DNA from: Lentibacillus halodurans
GTDB taxonomy: Bacteria > Bacillota > Bacilli > Bacillales > Amphibacillaceae
NCBI RefSeq assembly: GCF_900112045.1
Contig: NZ_FOJW01000018.1
Span: 1-59,581 of the forward strand
Reading direction: 5' to 3'
DNA: 59,581 nt
Shown here: positions 18,079-26,866 of the stretch, in pieces
Position numbering within the stretch: the stretch's first letter is position 1
Layout: each line of letters starts with the position of its first letter
Made by a program: the position numbers and the translations under genes
The notes under the pieces: model-generated
What the model was told of the DNA's origin: nothing
Seen by the model: the letters and a program-made list of their open reading frames with translations, nothing else
Database searches by the model: none

Positions 18079-18936
18079 TCATTGTAAATACGGCGTTATT
18101 TTATCAATCGCTTGCTGCATTCGCTCACTGTTCTGTTGATATAATTGTTTGGATTCCTGACTTTCTGTTGCCAGCGCAAACAATTCCAGGTCTGCCTGGC
18201 ATTTTTTCATTGTAGCAAGAAGCAAAGGCTTTTCAGTTGGTTCGGGGACCGTAAGCTGATCATCATACAGATCAACTGTTAATTGGCCATCACTGTCGAC
18301 TTGACCGAGAAAAACATTTTCTATGCTGACGTTCATTTTGTCCAGTTCTGTTTCCAACCAATTTGTGTTCAGTGATGCATTTGCCAAAGGTTCCAACAGC
18401 GCTTTCCCATCCATAATAACAGTTTGGGGTTCTTTCTCCGGTGAAACTTTTTGACCAAGAATTTTGGGCGTGATTGGCTGGTTCTCTTTTTTGGGGAGGA
18501 CATTCACCTGACCGGTCGGTTCGAGAACGGCAAACTCAACGTCAGATGCCTTGAATACATTGTTGTTACGTAATTCTTCCAGCAGTTCATCCGTGGTGAA
18601 TCGTTCTTTTTTCATGTTGTCTTCCATGATTTTGCCATTTTGAATTAAAACGGTTCCTTTCCCTTGAACGAAATTACGGAATCGTTTGCTCTTTAGTGCC
18701 ATAAATTCAACCGCAAATGGAATGAAAAACCAGACTGCCAGTGCCAATATTCCATAAGCTACATTTGCCGTCACATCGCTCACATGTATGGCCACAATAC
18801 CGCCGATGACAATGCCCGTAATATATTGAAACGTATCCAGCTGCGACATTTGTTTTTTGCCGAGCCCTTTGGTGATCAAAAATAAAATGGTTAAAAAAAC
18901 GATTGAACGAATTAAAATTTCTGCCCAACCTGGCAT
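18079..18936 (-). CDS. DUF421 (YetF-like) membrane protein with a DUF1657-like tail
   Basis: 285 residues. N-terminal two to three helices (about residues 8-25, 37-55 and 60-78) followed by the cytosolic DUF421 region (GKGTVLIQNGKIMEDNMKKE, TTDELLEELRNNNVFKASDVEFAVLEPTGQ). Residues ~236-285 (MKKCQADLELFALATESQES, then KQLYQQ) align with the DUF1657 proteins of the same operon (LKSAQASFEQFALQTQNKQA, KQLYED). It is the last gene of a spoVA-2mob-type operon, after a 107-bp gap that holds a 12-bp-stem hairpin. DUF421 genes of this operon type are associated with spore heat resistance; the molecular role is unknown. The stop codon lies within a small GC hairpin that may end transcription. Confidence 0.88.
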   Translation of the reverse strand: MPGWAEILIRSIVFLTILFLITKGLGKKQMSQLDTFQYITGIVIGGIVAIHVSDVTANVAYGILALAVWFFIPFAVEFMALKSKRFRNFVQGKGTVLIQNGKIMEDNMKKERFTTDELLEELRNNNVFKASDVEFAVLEPTGQVNVLPKKENQPITPKILGQKVSPEKEPQTVIMDGKALLEPLANASLNTNWLETELDKMNVSIENVFLGQVDSDGQLTVDLYDDQLTVPEPTEKPLLLATMKKCQADLELFALATESQESKQLYQQNSERMQQAIDKITPYLQ

Positions 18937-18985
18937 GGAATCATTCCTTTTTATATGATTATTTACTCTGCCTTATCGTTTATTG

Positions 18986-19022
18986 CTGAATGCAGTCAGC
19001 TTTGTATGCCGACTGCATTCAG
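18986..19022 (-). other. Intercistronic hairpin in the spoVA-type operon
   Basis: CTGAATGCAGTC (18986-18997) and GACTGCATTCAG (19011-19022) form a perfect 12-bp stem with a 13-base loop, between the DUF1657 and DUF421 genes. In the direction of transcription it is not followed by a T tract, so processing, stabilisation or translational control is more likely than termination. On the plus strand it is followed by TTTATTTT. Confidence 0.6.
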
Positions 19023-19043
19023 TTTATTTTCCGGTACGATTTC

Positions 19044-19247
19044 CTAACTCTTATATTGTGGTTCTTCCTTGGTAAGGTACAGAACTTGCTTTTCCAAATC
19101 ACTTTTGACGGTTTTCATCGTATTTTGAACGTCTTTTAAAGTTTTTTCCGCTTCTTGATCCTGGGTTTTGCTTACCAGGGTTTCAAGTGTTGCTTCAATA
19201 CTTTTAATGGATGAATAACATCCTTTCACTTGTGAGCTGACAGTCAT
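19044..19247 (-). CDS. DUF1657 protein (second copy in operon)
   Basis: 67 residues, MTVSSQVKGCYSSIKSIEATLE ending EEPQYKS, the typical start and end of DUF1657 proteins (MTVxSQVK...EEPQYK). It is predicted to be a helical, soluble, membrane-surface protein with no signal peptide. It begins 8 bases after the SpoVAEb stop, in the order seen in spoVA-2mob operons. The role is unknown beyond its fixed presence in these sporulation operons; it is expected to be made in the forespore. Confidence 0.9.
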   Translation of the reverse strand: MTVSSQVKGCYSSIKSIEATLETLVSKTQDQEAEKTLKDVQNTMKTVKSDLEKQVLYLTKEEPQYKS

Positions 19248-19255
19248 GGTTTACC

Positions 19256-19606
19256 TTATCCTTTCGGTTTAAAAATGAATGCACCAATCAGACCAAATAT
19301 AATGGCGGCCGAAATACCGGCACTTGTAACCTCAAAAATTCCAGTGACAACGCCGATAATCCCATGTTGCTCTGCTTCTTGCATGGCACCATGTACAAGC
19401 TGATTTCCAAAATTGGTTATGGGGACCGTTGCACCGGCGCCTGCAAAATCAATTAAAGGATCGTATAATCCAAATCCGTCTAAAATGGCCCCGGCAATAA
19501 CGAAAATAGTCAGTGTTACACCTGGGTTCAGTTTAAATACATCAAACAAAACTTGCCCGATGACACAAATCAATCCACCGACAATAAATGCCCAGAAAAA
19601 AATCAT
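19256..19606 (-). CDS. spoVAEB: Stage V sporulation protein AE, SpoVAEb type
   Basis: 116 residues with about four hydrophobic helices; [21 protein letters not shown] is the SpoVAC/SpoVAE family signature. SpoVA membrane proteins form the inner-membrane channel through which calcium dipicolinate enters the forespore and leaves at germination. The ATG overlaps the spoVAD stop by 4 bases (ATGA), indicating coupling. Confidence 0.93.
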   Translation of the reverse strand: MIFFWAFIVGGLICVIGQVLFDVFKLNPGVTLTIFVIAGAILDGFGLYDPLIDFAGAGATVPITNFGNQLVHGAMQEAEQHGIIGVVTGIFEVTSAGISAAIIFGLIGAFIFKPKG

Positions 19607-20619
19607 GTTTTATCACTTCCTGACTCAATCGAGACTGCATGCGCAATACAAGGGATTGAATCACCTTGCTGTACGCTTAAAGGAGAATGTAATGCCCCTG
19701 TTGCGACAACGAGTATACGGTTCAACTGCTGTTCCTCCATTAAATTTAAAAAATGTCCATAGACCCCTATGGCGGAGCTCGCTGTACCACTTGCACCCGA
19801 GAGAACCGGCTGTCCTTCCCGATAAATGGTTAACCCGCAGTCTTTATAATTTTCTTCTGGCACAGCAATGTTTTTTTTCTGTAAAAGATCCAATGAGGTT
19901 TCTCTGCCGATATGGCCAAGATCGCCTGTAATAATTAAATCGTAATAGGTTGGGTCAACATCCCGTTCTCTTAAATGTGTCTCAATCGTATCAACTGCAG
20001 CAGGCGCCATGGCACCACCCATATTAAATGGGTCGCTCATTCCCATATCAACCACTTTGCCAATGGTTGCCGATGTAACTCTCGGACCTTCTCCGTTTTC
20101 TGCAACCAAAGCACATCCCGCTCCTGTAACGGTCCACTGGGCAGTTGGAGGCTTTTGGCCGCCATACTCAGTCGGGTAACGGAATTGTTTTTCAGTTGCA
20201 GCGTTATGACTGGCTGTACCGCTTAAAATATAGTCTGCCCCATTCCCGTTAATAATGAATGAAGCAAGTGCTAGGCTTTCCATTGATGTTGCACAGGCAC
20301 TGAATAACCCGAAGTATGGCACATCAAGGGTTTTGGCTGCGAAACTGCTTGGGGTAATTTGATTGATTAAATCACCGCTAATAAAAAATTTCACATGTTC
20401 TTTCTGAATGAGGCTGTTTTTAACGGCTATCTGGCATGCTTCCTCCAACATCGTGCGTTGTGCTTTTTCAAAAGATGATTGCTTCAGCCACATGTCATCA
20501 TGCAAAATATCAAAAGCATCCGGTATATTCCCGTTCGCTTCAAATGGTCCGCCAACGGTACCGGTTGAGATAATTACGGGTTGATTTTCAAAAATCCATG
20601 TGCGATGTCCGGTTAACAT
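19603..20619 (-). CDS. spoVAD: Stage V sporulation protein AD
   Basis: 338 residues, beginning [15 protein letters not shown], a thiolase-fold protein of the beta-ketoacyl synthase type. The family binds dipicolinic acid rather than acyl-CoA in the spore inner membrane. [18 protein letters not shown] holds the cysteine at the thiolase-like position. The ATG at 20619 overlaps the spoVAC stop as TAATG and gives the family's usual length; an in-frame ATG at 20634 would add five residues. It works with SpoVAC and SpoVAEb encoded on either side. Confidence 0.95.
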   Translation of the reverse strand: MLTGHRTWIFENQPVIISTGTVGGPFEANGNIPDAFDILHDDMWLKQSSFEKAQRTMLEEACQIAVKNSLIQKEHVKFFISGDLINQITPSSFAAKTLDVPYFGLFSACATSMESLALASFIINGNGADYILSGTASHNAATEKQFRYPTEYGGQKPPTAQWTVTGAGCALVAENGEGPRVTSATIGKVVDMGMSDPFNMGGAMAPAAVDTIETHLRERDVDPTYYDLIITGDLGHIGRETSLDLLQKKNIAVPEENYKDCGLTIYREGQPVLSGASGTASSAIGVYGHFLNLMEEQQLNRILVVATGALHSPLSVQQGDSIPCIAHAVSIESGSDKT

Positions 20620-21098
20620 TAGATGCCCCCCCATTTAATCAACATTGTTTTAATTAATGCAATGACAAAAGCGGAAAACACACCATATACAATGACAGGT
20701 CCTGCAAGTTTAAACATGTTGCCGCCAACACCTAATATAAAGCCTTCTGAACGATGCTCAATCGCTGCAGAAATGACGGAATTTCCGAAACCGGTCACCG
20801 GAACTGTGGATCCTGCGCCTGCAAACTGACCGATTCGATCATATACGCCAAAACCGGTTAAAAACATGGTGATAAAAATGAGGGTTGCCACTGTCGGATT
20901 ACCAGCCGTTTGTTCAGTAAAGCCAAAGAAGTAAACATATATAGTAGAAATGATTTGGCCGATAAAACAAATGAAACCACCCACCAGAAAAGCTTTAATA
21001 CAATTAATCAACAATGGCCGTTTTACTTCTCTGTGCTTGGCAAAGGTCTGATACCTTTGTGCGGCCGGCGGTAAATTTTTCTTTTTCTTATCTGCCAT
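20619..21098 (-). CDS. spoVAC: Stage V sporulation protein AC
   Basis: 159 residues: a basic N-terminal segment (MADKKKKNLPPAAQRYQTFAKHREVKRP, shown in part) and about four membrane helices with FAGAGSTVPVTGFGNSVISAA. SpoVAC is the mechanosensitive-like channel subunit for calcium dipicolinate. It lies 17 bases after the lipoprotein gene, and its stop overlaps the spoVAD start by one base. Confidence 0.95.
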   Translation of the reverse strand: MADKKKKNLPPAAQRYQTFAKHREVKRPLLINCIKAFLVGGFICFIGQIISTIYVYFFGFTEQTAGNPTVATLIFITMFLTGFGVYDRIGQFAGAGSTVPVTGFGNSVISAAIEHRSEGFILGVGGNMFKLAGPVIVYGVFSAFVIALIKTMLIKWGGI

Positions 21099-21115
21099 TG
21101 ATCCTCACGCTTCCT

Positions 21116-21571
21116 TTAGGTTTTGTCTTTCATCAGCTTAATGAGGCGATCAACCTCTTTTTGCAATTTCTTTTTTGATATATTCGCTTGGTCGATTTTT
21201 TCTTCAAGTTTGCCGATTTCAAGTACCAGTTTCTTATCGGTGGAAACTTCAACCTTCAGATCCGAAAATTCTTTATTCATGTTCTTTTGTATGTCTTTAC
21301 GGATGTCAGTCAGTTGAAATCGCTTGTTATGTTCTATTTCAAATGCCATGATCATCTGTTTGTCCGTATTTACTGCGTTGACCGAAGTTATTACTTCACG
21401 TTGACTTAAACGTTTTTTAGCTTGATTTGAAGCAGTCTGGTCAATGGAACTATTGGCAGAGATCGTGCTGAAATTTACGTTTTGATTGTTTTCCGATGTA
21501 TTGTTATTGGTTGTACAGCCTATCAGCAAACAAATAAGTCCGAGCGTCAACAAAATTTTTAAGGTTTTCAT
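21116..21571 (-). CDS. YhcN/YlaJ-family sporulation lipoprotein
   Basis: 151 residues. Signal peptide with lipobox LIGC (cysteine at residue 19), an Asn/Ser-rich linker, then a YhcN/YlaJ domain (SQREVITSVNAVNTDKQMIMAFEIEHNKRFQL) and a C-terminal lysine-rich coiled-coil stretch. It is expected to be lipid-anchored to the forespore inner membrane. It occupies the position of the YhcN/YlaJ gene in spoVA-2mob operons, between the first DUF1657 gene and spoVAC. Confidence 0.88.
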   Translation of the reverse strand: MKTLKILLTLGLICLLIGCTTNNNTSENNQNVNFSTISANSSIDQTASNQAKKRLSQREVITSVNAVNTDKQMIMAFEIEHNKRFQLTDIRKDIQKNMNKEFSDLKVEVSTDKKLVLEIGKLEEKIDQANISKKKLQKEVDRLIKLMKDKT

Positions 21572-21624
21572 GTCATAACCTCCAGATTAGTGAGGGAGGT
21601 CGGCTAAAAAGCCAACCTCACCAT

Positions 21625-21831
21625 TTAAAATCCTTTGTACTGCGGTTCTTCCTGTTCGATTTGTTGTACGCGTGGTTCAACAGTCTGCAGGATAGTTTGC
21701 GTTTGTTGAGCTGCATCTTCATAAAGTTGCTTTGCCTGTTTGTTTTGCGTCTGGAGTGCGAATTGTTCAAAACTGGCTTGTGCACTTTTTAAACCAGCTA
21801 TTGTCTGTTTAACCTGGGCTGAAACAGTCAA
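21625..21831 (-). CDS. DUF1657 protein (first gene of the spoVA-type operon)
   Basis: 68 residues when begun at the TTG at 21831, which follows AAAAGGGGG and gives the standard DUF1657 N-terminus (L/MTVSAQVKQTIAGLKSAQAS). A longer reading from the ATG at 21930 would add 33 residues foreign to the family. The C-terminus EEPQYKGF is typical. It heads the operon; a forespore (sigma-G) promoter is expected, but I find only a CATAATA -10-like box on the minus strand at 21946-21952 without a convincing -35. Confidence 0.88.
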   Translation of the reverse strand: MTVSAQVKQTIAGLKSAQASFEQFALQTQNKQAKQLYEDAAQQTQTILQTVEPRVQQIEQEEPQYKGF

Positions 21832-22093
21832 TGTGATTGGACCCCCTTTTGAATAGGAAAGCTTGTTAAGCAGATAGAAAAACGATTGTCTTTTGACATA
21901 TGATTTCCTATGCACTTCACTATTTATCATTTTAAGAATGCGATTTATTATGCTTGCTATTTTTTACCTTTTAAGTATGGCCAGTCTTGAAATATAAAAG
22001 GTGCTTACAAGCAGATGCAAATGCAAAATTTCCTGCAAATTTATGGAACTTTTTGGCGGGGAAATTCGTCATATATAAGAGGGAGGGCTGGAT

Positions 22094-22543
22094 ATGAAAA
22101 AAAGGGCGAATGTCATGATCGTGGCCGTTATAGCTGTTATCCTGGTTATATCGTCCTATTGGGTTTATGGGCAATCCGGGGTCGAACTCGCCACTAATAC
22201 AACGAAGGAGGTACAAGAGGGAGACTTTACGTTACATATCCGCGTAGAGCGTATGGATGAGGGTGTTCGGGTTTTTAGAGCCATTCAGTATACCGGGGAT
22301 GAATCTGTGGAAATCAAACATCAGACACCGCTTGTTTCTGTATCATTGAAACATTCGAACCATGATTATACCGGCAGTACTGTTTCCAGGACGCTGCATA
22401 CAGCAGATAGTTATCACCCTCAAGACGCCAAAACATTTGATGTCCCAGGTGAAGGAGCGTATACGTTATTTTGCGAGGCAAATTTTTCTGTGGATGGTGA
22501 ACAAATGACAATCAGCCATCAGGAAGAATTAATTTTTCAGTGA
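22094..22543 (+). CDS. Exported or membrane-anchored protein, unknown function
   Basis: 149 residues. A basic N-terminus and one hydrophobic helix (about 7-27, VMIVAVIAVILVISSYWVYG) act as signal anchor or signal peptide. The remainder looks like a beta-sandwich: alternating hydrophobic strands, with one cysteine (LFCEANF). GAGGGAGGG precedes the ATG. It diverges from the spoVA-type operon and faces a lipoprotein gene. No family is recognised. Confidence 0.7.
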   Translation: MKKRANVMIVAVIAVILVISSYWVYGQSGVELATNTTKEVQEGDFTLHIRVERMDEGVRVFRAIQYTGDESVEIKHQTPLVSVSLKHSNHDYTGSTVSRTLHTADSYHPQDAKTFDVPGEGAYTLFCEANFSVDGEQMTISHQEELIFQ

Positions 22544-22572
22544 AAAAGGCATCCCGATAAGATGAGGATGCC
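22543..22572 (-). terminator. Terminator of the minus-strand lipoprotein gene
   Basis: GGCATCC / GGATGCC stem (22548-22554 / 22566-22572), followed on the minus strand by a T run (plus-strand A at 22543-22547). Confidence 0.7.
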
Positions 22573-22590
22573 CGCTGTACTTATGTTATT

Positions 22591-23319
22591 TCATTTATTC
22601 GTGTTTAATGTGAATTCAACCATTGTTGTCGGCTTTTCCGTGTCCTGCCACTGTTTTATGTTTTCTGGAGTGGGCTCTGCTATGTCTGGTATTGTTACGG
22701 AAAGGTTATTATTTCCAATCCATTCCACATTCAGGATCGGCCACGTATAATCCAGCATCACCTGTTCCTCCTCATGAATATCAAGAGGTATTAGTTCCCA
22801 CTTTTCCAAGTCAATCACTGTAAAATCGGAATAAGGCAAGTGTGATGATTGCTCTCTGTTAAAGTGAAATAAAACCTTCGTATCGTCTGGTGATATTGTC
22901 TTCTGAAAGAGTTCCGCTAAATCAGCAATTAAATAGGCTTTATTTTTTTCTTCAGTTCGGTCCAGCAATAAATAGGAGCATAGTTTTTCCTGACATGAAA
23001 ATTCCAGCAGGTAAAGATCTTTGTCAGCTGTAATAATGGGCTCGAGGGTCATTTCTGCAATTGCCTGCCAACGGTTTTCGGCAGCCTGCAAGTAACTGTC
23101 CAGAATTGGAACCATCTTCAGGTTGATCATGATTTCTTCTTCCGGCAGGGTAAATTCAATAAATGCTTCTACCTCTTCTTTATCATCATTTTCCTGTTCA
23201 ACGATTTCCGGTTCTTGATCGGGATCTTCCGGTGACGAGTCCGATTTTACAATCACCGGTTCTTCAGTACAAGCAACTAAAAAAATAAGGATTATGAAAG
23301 CAACAAACTTCTTTCCCAT
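22591..23319 (-). CDS. Lipoprotein, unknown function
   Basis: 242 residues from the ATG at 23319, which follows AGGGGGTG; the upstream in-frame ATG at 23346 would spoil the signal peptide. Signal peptide MGKKFVAFIILIFLVAC with lipobox LVAC, then a very acidic linker (SSPEDPDQEPEIVEQENDD), then a globular domain. The acidic composition suits a halotolerant organism's surface protein. The domain is not recognised; phrases such as ISPDDTKVLFHF and DFTVIDLEKWEL recall beta-propeller-type repeats, weakly. Confidence 0.75.
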   Translation of the reverse strand: MGKKFVAFIILIFLVACTEEPVIVKSDSSPEDPDQEPEIVEQENDDKEEVEAFIEFTLPEEEIMINLKMVPILDSYLQAAENRWQAIAEMTLEPIITADKDLYLLEFSCQEKLCSYLLLDRTEEKNKAYLIADLAELFQKTISPDDTKVLFHFNREQSSHLPYSDFTVIDLEKWELIPLDIHEEEQVMLDYTWPILNVEWIGNNNLSVTIPDIAEPTPENIKQWQDTEKPTTMVEFTLNTNK

Positions 23320-23543
23320 ATTCGCACCCCCTGTATATAAAACCATTATACTAAAAAAGCATGTTAATTGAAGCCCATACTAAAAAAAGGAATACTAATC
23401 CCTTGTGGTGTTCTGCTGATCCCTCTATCAGATATCTATTCCTAAACATTTCATGACGATGGAAGTATCGAATATCAATTTGCATATATTTTTGTTAAAC
23501 TTAACTTAATGATGATAACTGGTTACGGAAGGTTTGATGCGAA

Positions 23544-24809
23544 GTGGCAGCAATACGGAAACCGATCCCGGTTGATGAAGCGATAAACCGTGTATGGAAA
23601 CACAGGAGGCAAGGGGAGACGGAATATGTTTCCATTCAGAACTGTGACAACAGGAGGCTGGCAGAAGACATTACGGCCAAACATCCTGTCCCACCGTTTC
23701 CAAAGTCACCGTATGATGGTTTTGCGCTTCGTTCGGCGGATACATTGGAAGCTGACAGCAACACCCCGGTGACGTTTGAAGTTGTCGAACATATCGGTGC
23801 AGGAGAAGTTCCGAGAAAACGCTTACATAAAGGTGAGGCCACACGAATTATGACCGGCGCCCAAATTCCCGATGGCGCGGATTGTATTGCCATGTTTGAA
23901 ATATGCCAGTCTTATGAAAAAGGCCGTCAATCCTATATGTCGATTAAACGAACCCTTGATTCAGGACAAAACATTATCCAGGAAGGTTCGGAGGTGACAG
24001 AAGGAGAAAAGCTGATTGAACAGGGAACACTGATTAATCCCGGAGTAAAAGCGCTGCTGGCAACGTTTGGCTATAGTCAAGTGAAAGTTGCTAAAAGACC
24101 GGTGATTGGTGTTATTGCAACAGGCACTGAGTTACTTGATATAGACGAGAAATTACAGCCAGGAAAAATTCGCAATTCCAATGCTTATATGATGGTATCG
24201 CAGATCATCCGCGCCGGCGCAAACTATAAATACTTTGGGAAGCTTGAAGATGAGTTGAATGCCAGCTATGAGACGATTAAAGAGGCATTGGAAGAGGTCG
24301 ATATCCTGATTACGACTGGCGGTGTATCGGTTGGCGATTTTGATTTAATGCCTGCCATTTATGAAAAACTCGGTGCAGATGTCTTATTTAACAAAGTGGC
24401 GATGCGTCCCGGGAGTGTCACCACCGTTGCAGCAAACGAGGGAAAATTACTGTACGGCTTATCAGGAAATCCCTCTGCATGCTATGTTGGTTTTGAATTG
24501 TTTGTCAGACCGATCATCCAGCATTGTTTATTTAATCAAAATGCTTTTCTTCGGCGGATTAAGGCGAAACTGGCAGATGATTTTCCAAAGCCTAATCCAT
24601 TTACACGGTTTGTGCGCAGTTATGTAACGTATGAAAATGGCCAAGTTTATACGAACTTGGCTGGAATTGACAAATCCAATGTCGTGACGTCGCTTGCATA
24701 TTCAACCAGTCTGATGGTGCTTCCTGGCGGGACACGTGGCTTCAAAACAGGTGATGAAGCGGAAGTACTGTTGCTGGATGATCAGCAAGGTCAACGTGAA
24801 TTTAAGTGA
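23544..24809 (+). CDS. moeA: Molybdopterin molybdenumtransferase MoeA
   Basis: 421 residues. MoeA domains in order: N-terminal domain (RRLAEDI, PPFPKSPYDGFA), the MPT-binding domain with TTGGVSVGDFDLMP and LSGNPSACYVGFELF, and the C-terminal beta-barrel. It inserts molybdate into adenylylated molybdopterin. GTG start at 23544 after GGAAGG. The moaA gene follows 78 bp later in the same direction. The formate dehydrogenase at 10.1 kb is the only molybdoenzyme gene in the window and a likely client. Confidence 0.93.
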   Translation: MAAIRKPIPVDEAINRVWKHRRQGETEYVSIQNCDNRRLAEDITAKHPVPPFPKSPYDGFALRSADTLEADSNTPVTFEVVEHIGAGEVPRKRLHKGEATRIMTGAQIPDGADCIAMFEICQSYEKGRQSYMSIKRTLDSGQNIIQEGSEVTEGEKLIEQGTLINPGVKALLATFGYSQVKVAKRPVIGVIATGTELLDIDEKLQPGKIRNSNAYMMVSQIIRAGANYKYFGKLEDELNASYETIKEALEEVDILITTGGVSVGDFDLMPAIYEKLGADVLFNKVAMRPGSVTTVAANEGKLLYGLSGNPSACYVGFELFVRPIIQHCLFNQNAFLRRIKAKLADDFPKPNPFTRFVRSYVTYENGQVYTNLAGIDKSNVVTSLAYSTSLMVLPGGTRGFKTGDEAEVLLLDDQQGQREFK

Positions 24810-24887
24810 AACTGCATTCGAGCATGGGTTTTATGAACCGTTGCACCGGAGTAAAACGGATACTTTTGCTGTAAAGGAGAGGTTACT

Positions 24888-25913
24888 GTGCAGATTGAAT
24901 CAGCACCAATCAAAGACCAATTCGGAAGGATACTTAAAGACCTGCGTATATCGGTGATTGATCAGTGTAATTTCCGCTGTACCTATTGTATGCCAAAAGA
25001 AATATTTGGTGAGGATTATGTGTTTTTATCCGAAAAAGAATTATTGAGCTTTGAAGAGATTCTCCGGTTGGCTAAAGTGTTTGCCCATCTTGGCGTTGAA
25101 AAAATCCGCATTACCGGCGGTGAACCGCTGATGCGCAGGAACTTGGAGGAATTGATTGCAGAACTGTCTGAAATTCCAGGAATAAAAGACATTGCGTTAA
25201 CGACAAATGCCGTATTTTTGCCGAAAAAAGCAAAAAAACTGAAAGATGCAGGGCTGAAGCGTGTCAATATCAGCCTTGATGCGATTGAAGATGATGTGTT
25301 TAAGGAAATTAACGGAAAAGGTGTAGTGGCCCGCCCTGTTCTAAAAGGGATCGAAGCTGCTAAGGAAGCTGGTCTTGGTATCAAAATCAATATGGTTGTC
25401 AAACAGGGCATGAATGACAGCCAAATTTTGCCAATGGCGCGCTATTTCAAGGGAAAAGACATCATATTGCGTTTTATTGAATTCATGGACGTCGGTAATC
25501 ATAATGGCTGGGATTTTAAAAATGTCATATCCAAAAAAGACATTATTCGTACGATTGATAAGGAGATGCCAATTGAACCGGCAGAAGAAAACTATTATGG
25601 TGAAGTTGCATCAAGATACCGTTATAAAGACGGTGGGGGAGAGATAGGCGTTATATCCTCTGTAACGGATTCCTTTTGCGGTACGTGCACAAGGATTCGT
25701 TTGTCAGCGGATGGAAAACTGTACACATGCCTGTTTGCTTCAGACGGTTTTGACATACGCGAAAAAATGCGTCATGATGAATTATCAGACATTGAACTGG
25801 AACAGGAAATGAGAAGTTTGTGGGGGAGAAGGAAAGATCGCTATTCGGAGGAACGGTCGGAGCAAAAGCAGCGTAACCGCAAGAAAATTGAAATGTCCTA
25901 TATTGGGGGATGA
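24888..25913 (+). CDS. moaA: GTP 3',8-cyclase MoaA
   Basis: 341 residues. Radical-SAM CxxxCxxC motif CNFRCTYC near residue 27, ITGGEPLMR, and the second 4Fe-4S cluster motif [21 protein letters not shown] near the C-terminus. The protein ends in Gly-Gly (SYIGG), which the family needs for activity. It converts GTP to 3',8-cyclo-GTP, the first step of molybdopterin synthesis, with MoaC. GTG start after AAAGGAGAGG. Its stop codon overlaps an ATG in the next gene's frame. Confidence 0.96.
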   Translation: MQIESAPIKDQFGRILKDLRISVIDQCNFRCTYCMPKEIFGEDYVFLSEKELLSFEEILRLAKVFAHLGVEKIRITGGEPLMRRNLEELIAELSEIPGIKDIALTTNAVFLPKKAKKLKDAGLKRVNISLDAIEDDVFKEINGKGVVARPVLKGIEAAKEAGLGIKINMVVKQGMNDSQILPMARYFKGKDIILRFIEFMDVGNHNGWDFKNVISKKDIIRTIDKEMPIEPAEENYYGEVASRYRYKDGGGEIGVISSVTDSFCGTCTRIRLSADGKLYTCLFASDGFDIREKMRHDELSDIELEQEMRSLWGRRKDRYSEERSEQKQRNRKKIEMSYIGG

Positions 25914-25945
25914 AAATGGGTTTGTTAGCAACGGGAGGTGATGGT

Positions 25946-26356
25946 GTGAAAACATTCAAGCTGAGTTCTTTAAAAATTATTGATAACGAAGACGCTGATA
26001 TGTTACAGCAAACGATCCCTCTATTGGATGGTTTGATCATCAACCGGGAGGATGAAGCAAACCGCTGGGTGATAGAAGCATATGTCGAACAGGAATATTA
26101 TGATTTTTTTCAAAACCTTAAAAATAATAAAGAAGAAGTCTTGATCCAGGTCAAAATTACGAAAGAAAGTAACAGGCCAGCGACTTTCATTACAGCAATC
26201 ACTGGCATGAATAAAATTGGCGGGAAAATGAACGTACTTTTTGTTGGCACGATTGTTGATCAGCGGAAAGAAATTATTGAAGAAAAGTTAAAATCATTAA
26301 TCGAACAAGGGTATCAGGGGGAGGAATTGCTGCAAACATTCAAAGCGCAAATTTAA
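25946..26356 (+). CDS. YwpF-like family protein
   Basis: 136 residues from the GTG at 25946, which follows GGGAGGTG; an in-frame ATG at 25910 overlapping the moaA stop is possible but lacks a ribosome site. The start VKTFKLSSLKIID and the core LLDGLIINREDEANRWVIEAYV and VKITKESNRPATF match the YwpF-like family of Bacillaceae. No function is known. Its position behind moaA may be simple transcriptional linkage. Confidence 0.8.
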   Translation: MKTFKLSSLKIIDNEDADMLQQTIPLLDGLIINREDEANRWVIEAYVEQEYYDFFQNLKNNKEEVLIQVKITKESNRPATFITAITGMNKIGGKMNVLFVGTIVDQRKEIIEEKLKSLIEQGYQGEELLQTFKAQI

Positions 26357-26480
26357 TAAGCAGGCAGCGTTCAGGTAGTATCGCGAGAAAAGGATTGTCT
26401 GTCTTTAAAAGCTGAATTCAATTCGTAATCAAAGTAAATGCGATTTTTCTAATGCCCGGCTATCTGAAAATCCGCTTCAT

Positions 26481-26516
26481 GAAAGATCAATATATGTCCA
26501 AATTTGATCTTTCTTT
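26481..26516 (+). terminator. Likely terminator of the moeA-moaA-ywpF group
   Basis: GAAAGATCAA (26481-26490) pairs perfectly with TTGATCTTTC (26504-26513), followed by TTTC. From here to 26866 I see no supportable gene, only short frames without ribosome sites. Confidence 0.5.
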
Positions 26517-26866
26517 CAATTCAAATTGTCGATAGCGAAACGTAAAACGCATTTAACCGGCTATAATGTTATTAAGTTTCTCGGAAGTGAACCGATAATA
26601 CTATTGAGGATGCAAGAAGTACTGTATGTTCTGCCCACTGGATCAACCGACTGTCGCCGGTACAGCTCAGCTGATTTTTCTGTTTTATTTTATTGCTTGT
26701 TATACTAGCTACTGCTGTCCTGGCACTGCCTGCAGCATGTTTATTGGAAGGGTCGGAATCATTACGTTCTTATTAATATTCAAAGATAATAAAAAAACCG
26801 GGAAGTATCACTATCCAAAAGAGAGAATTATCATTGGATAACGCTGTCTGTCCAGGAGGGATATCC

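Noticed and set aside
21946-21952. CATAATA box as sigma-G -10 for the spoVA-type operon
   Set aside because: No GHATR-type -35 at 17-19 bp upstream; the box alone is too weak to call a promoter.
26526-26841. Two short overlapping frames before the GGDEF-EAL gene
   Set aside because: Cysteine-rich, no ribosome site, no recognisable family; could be an old gene relic but cannot be shown.
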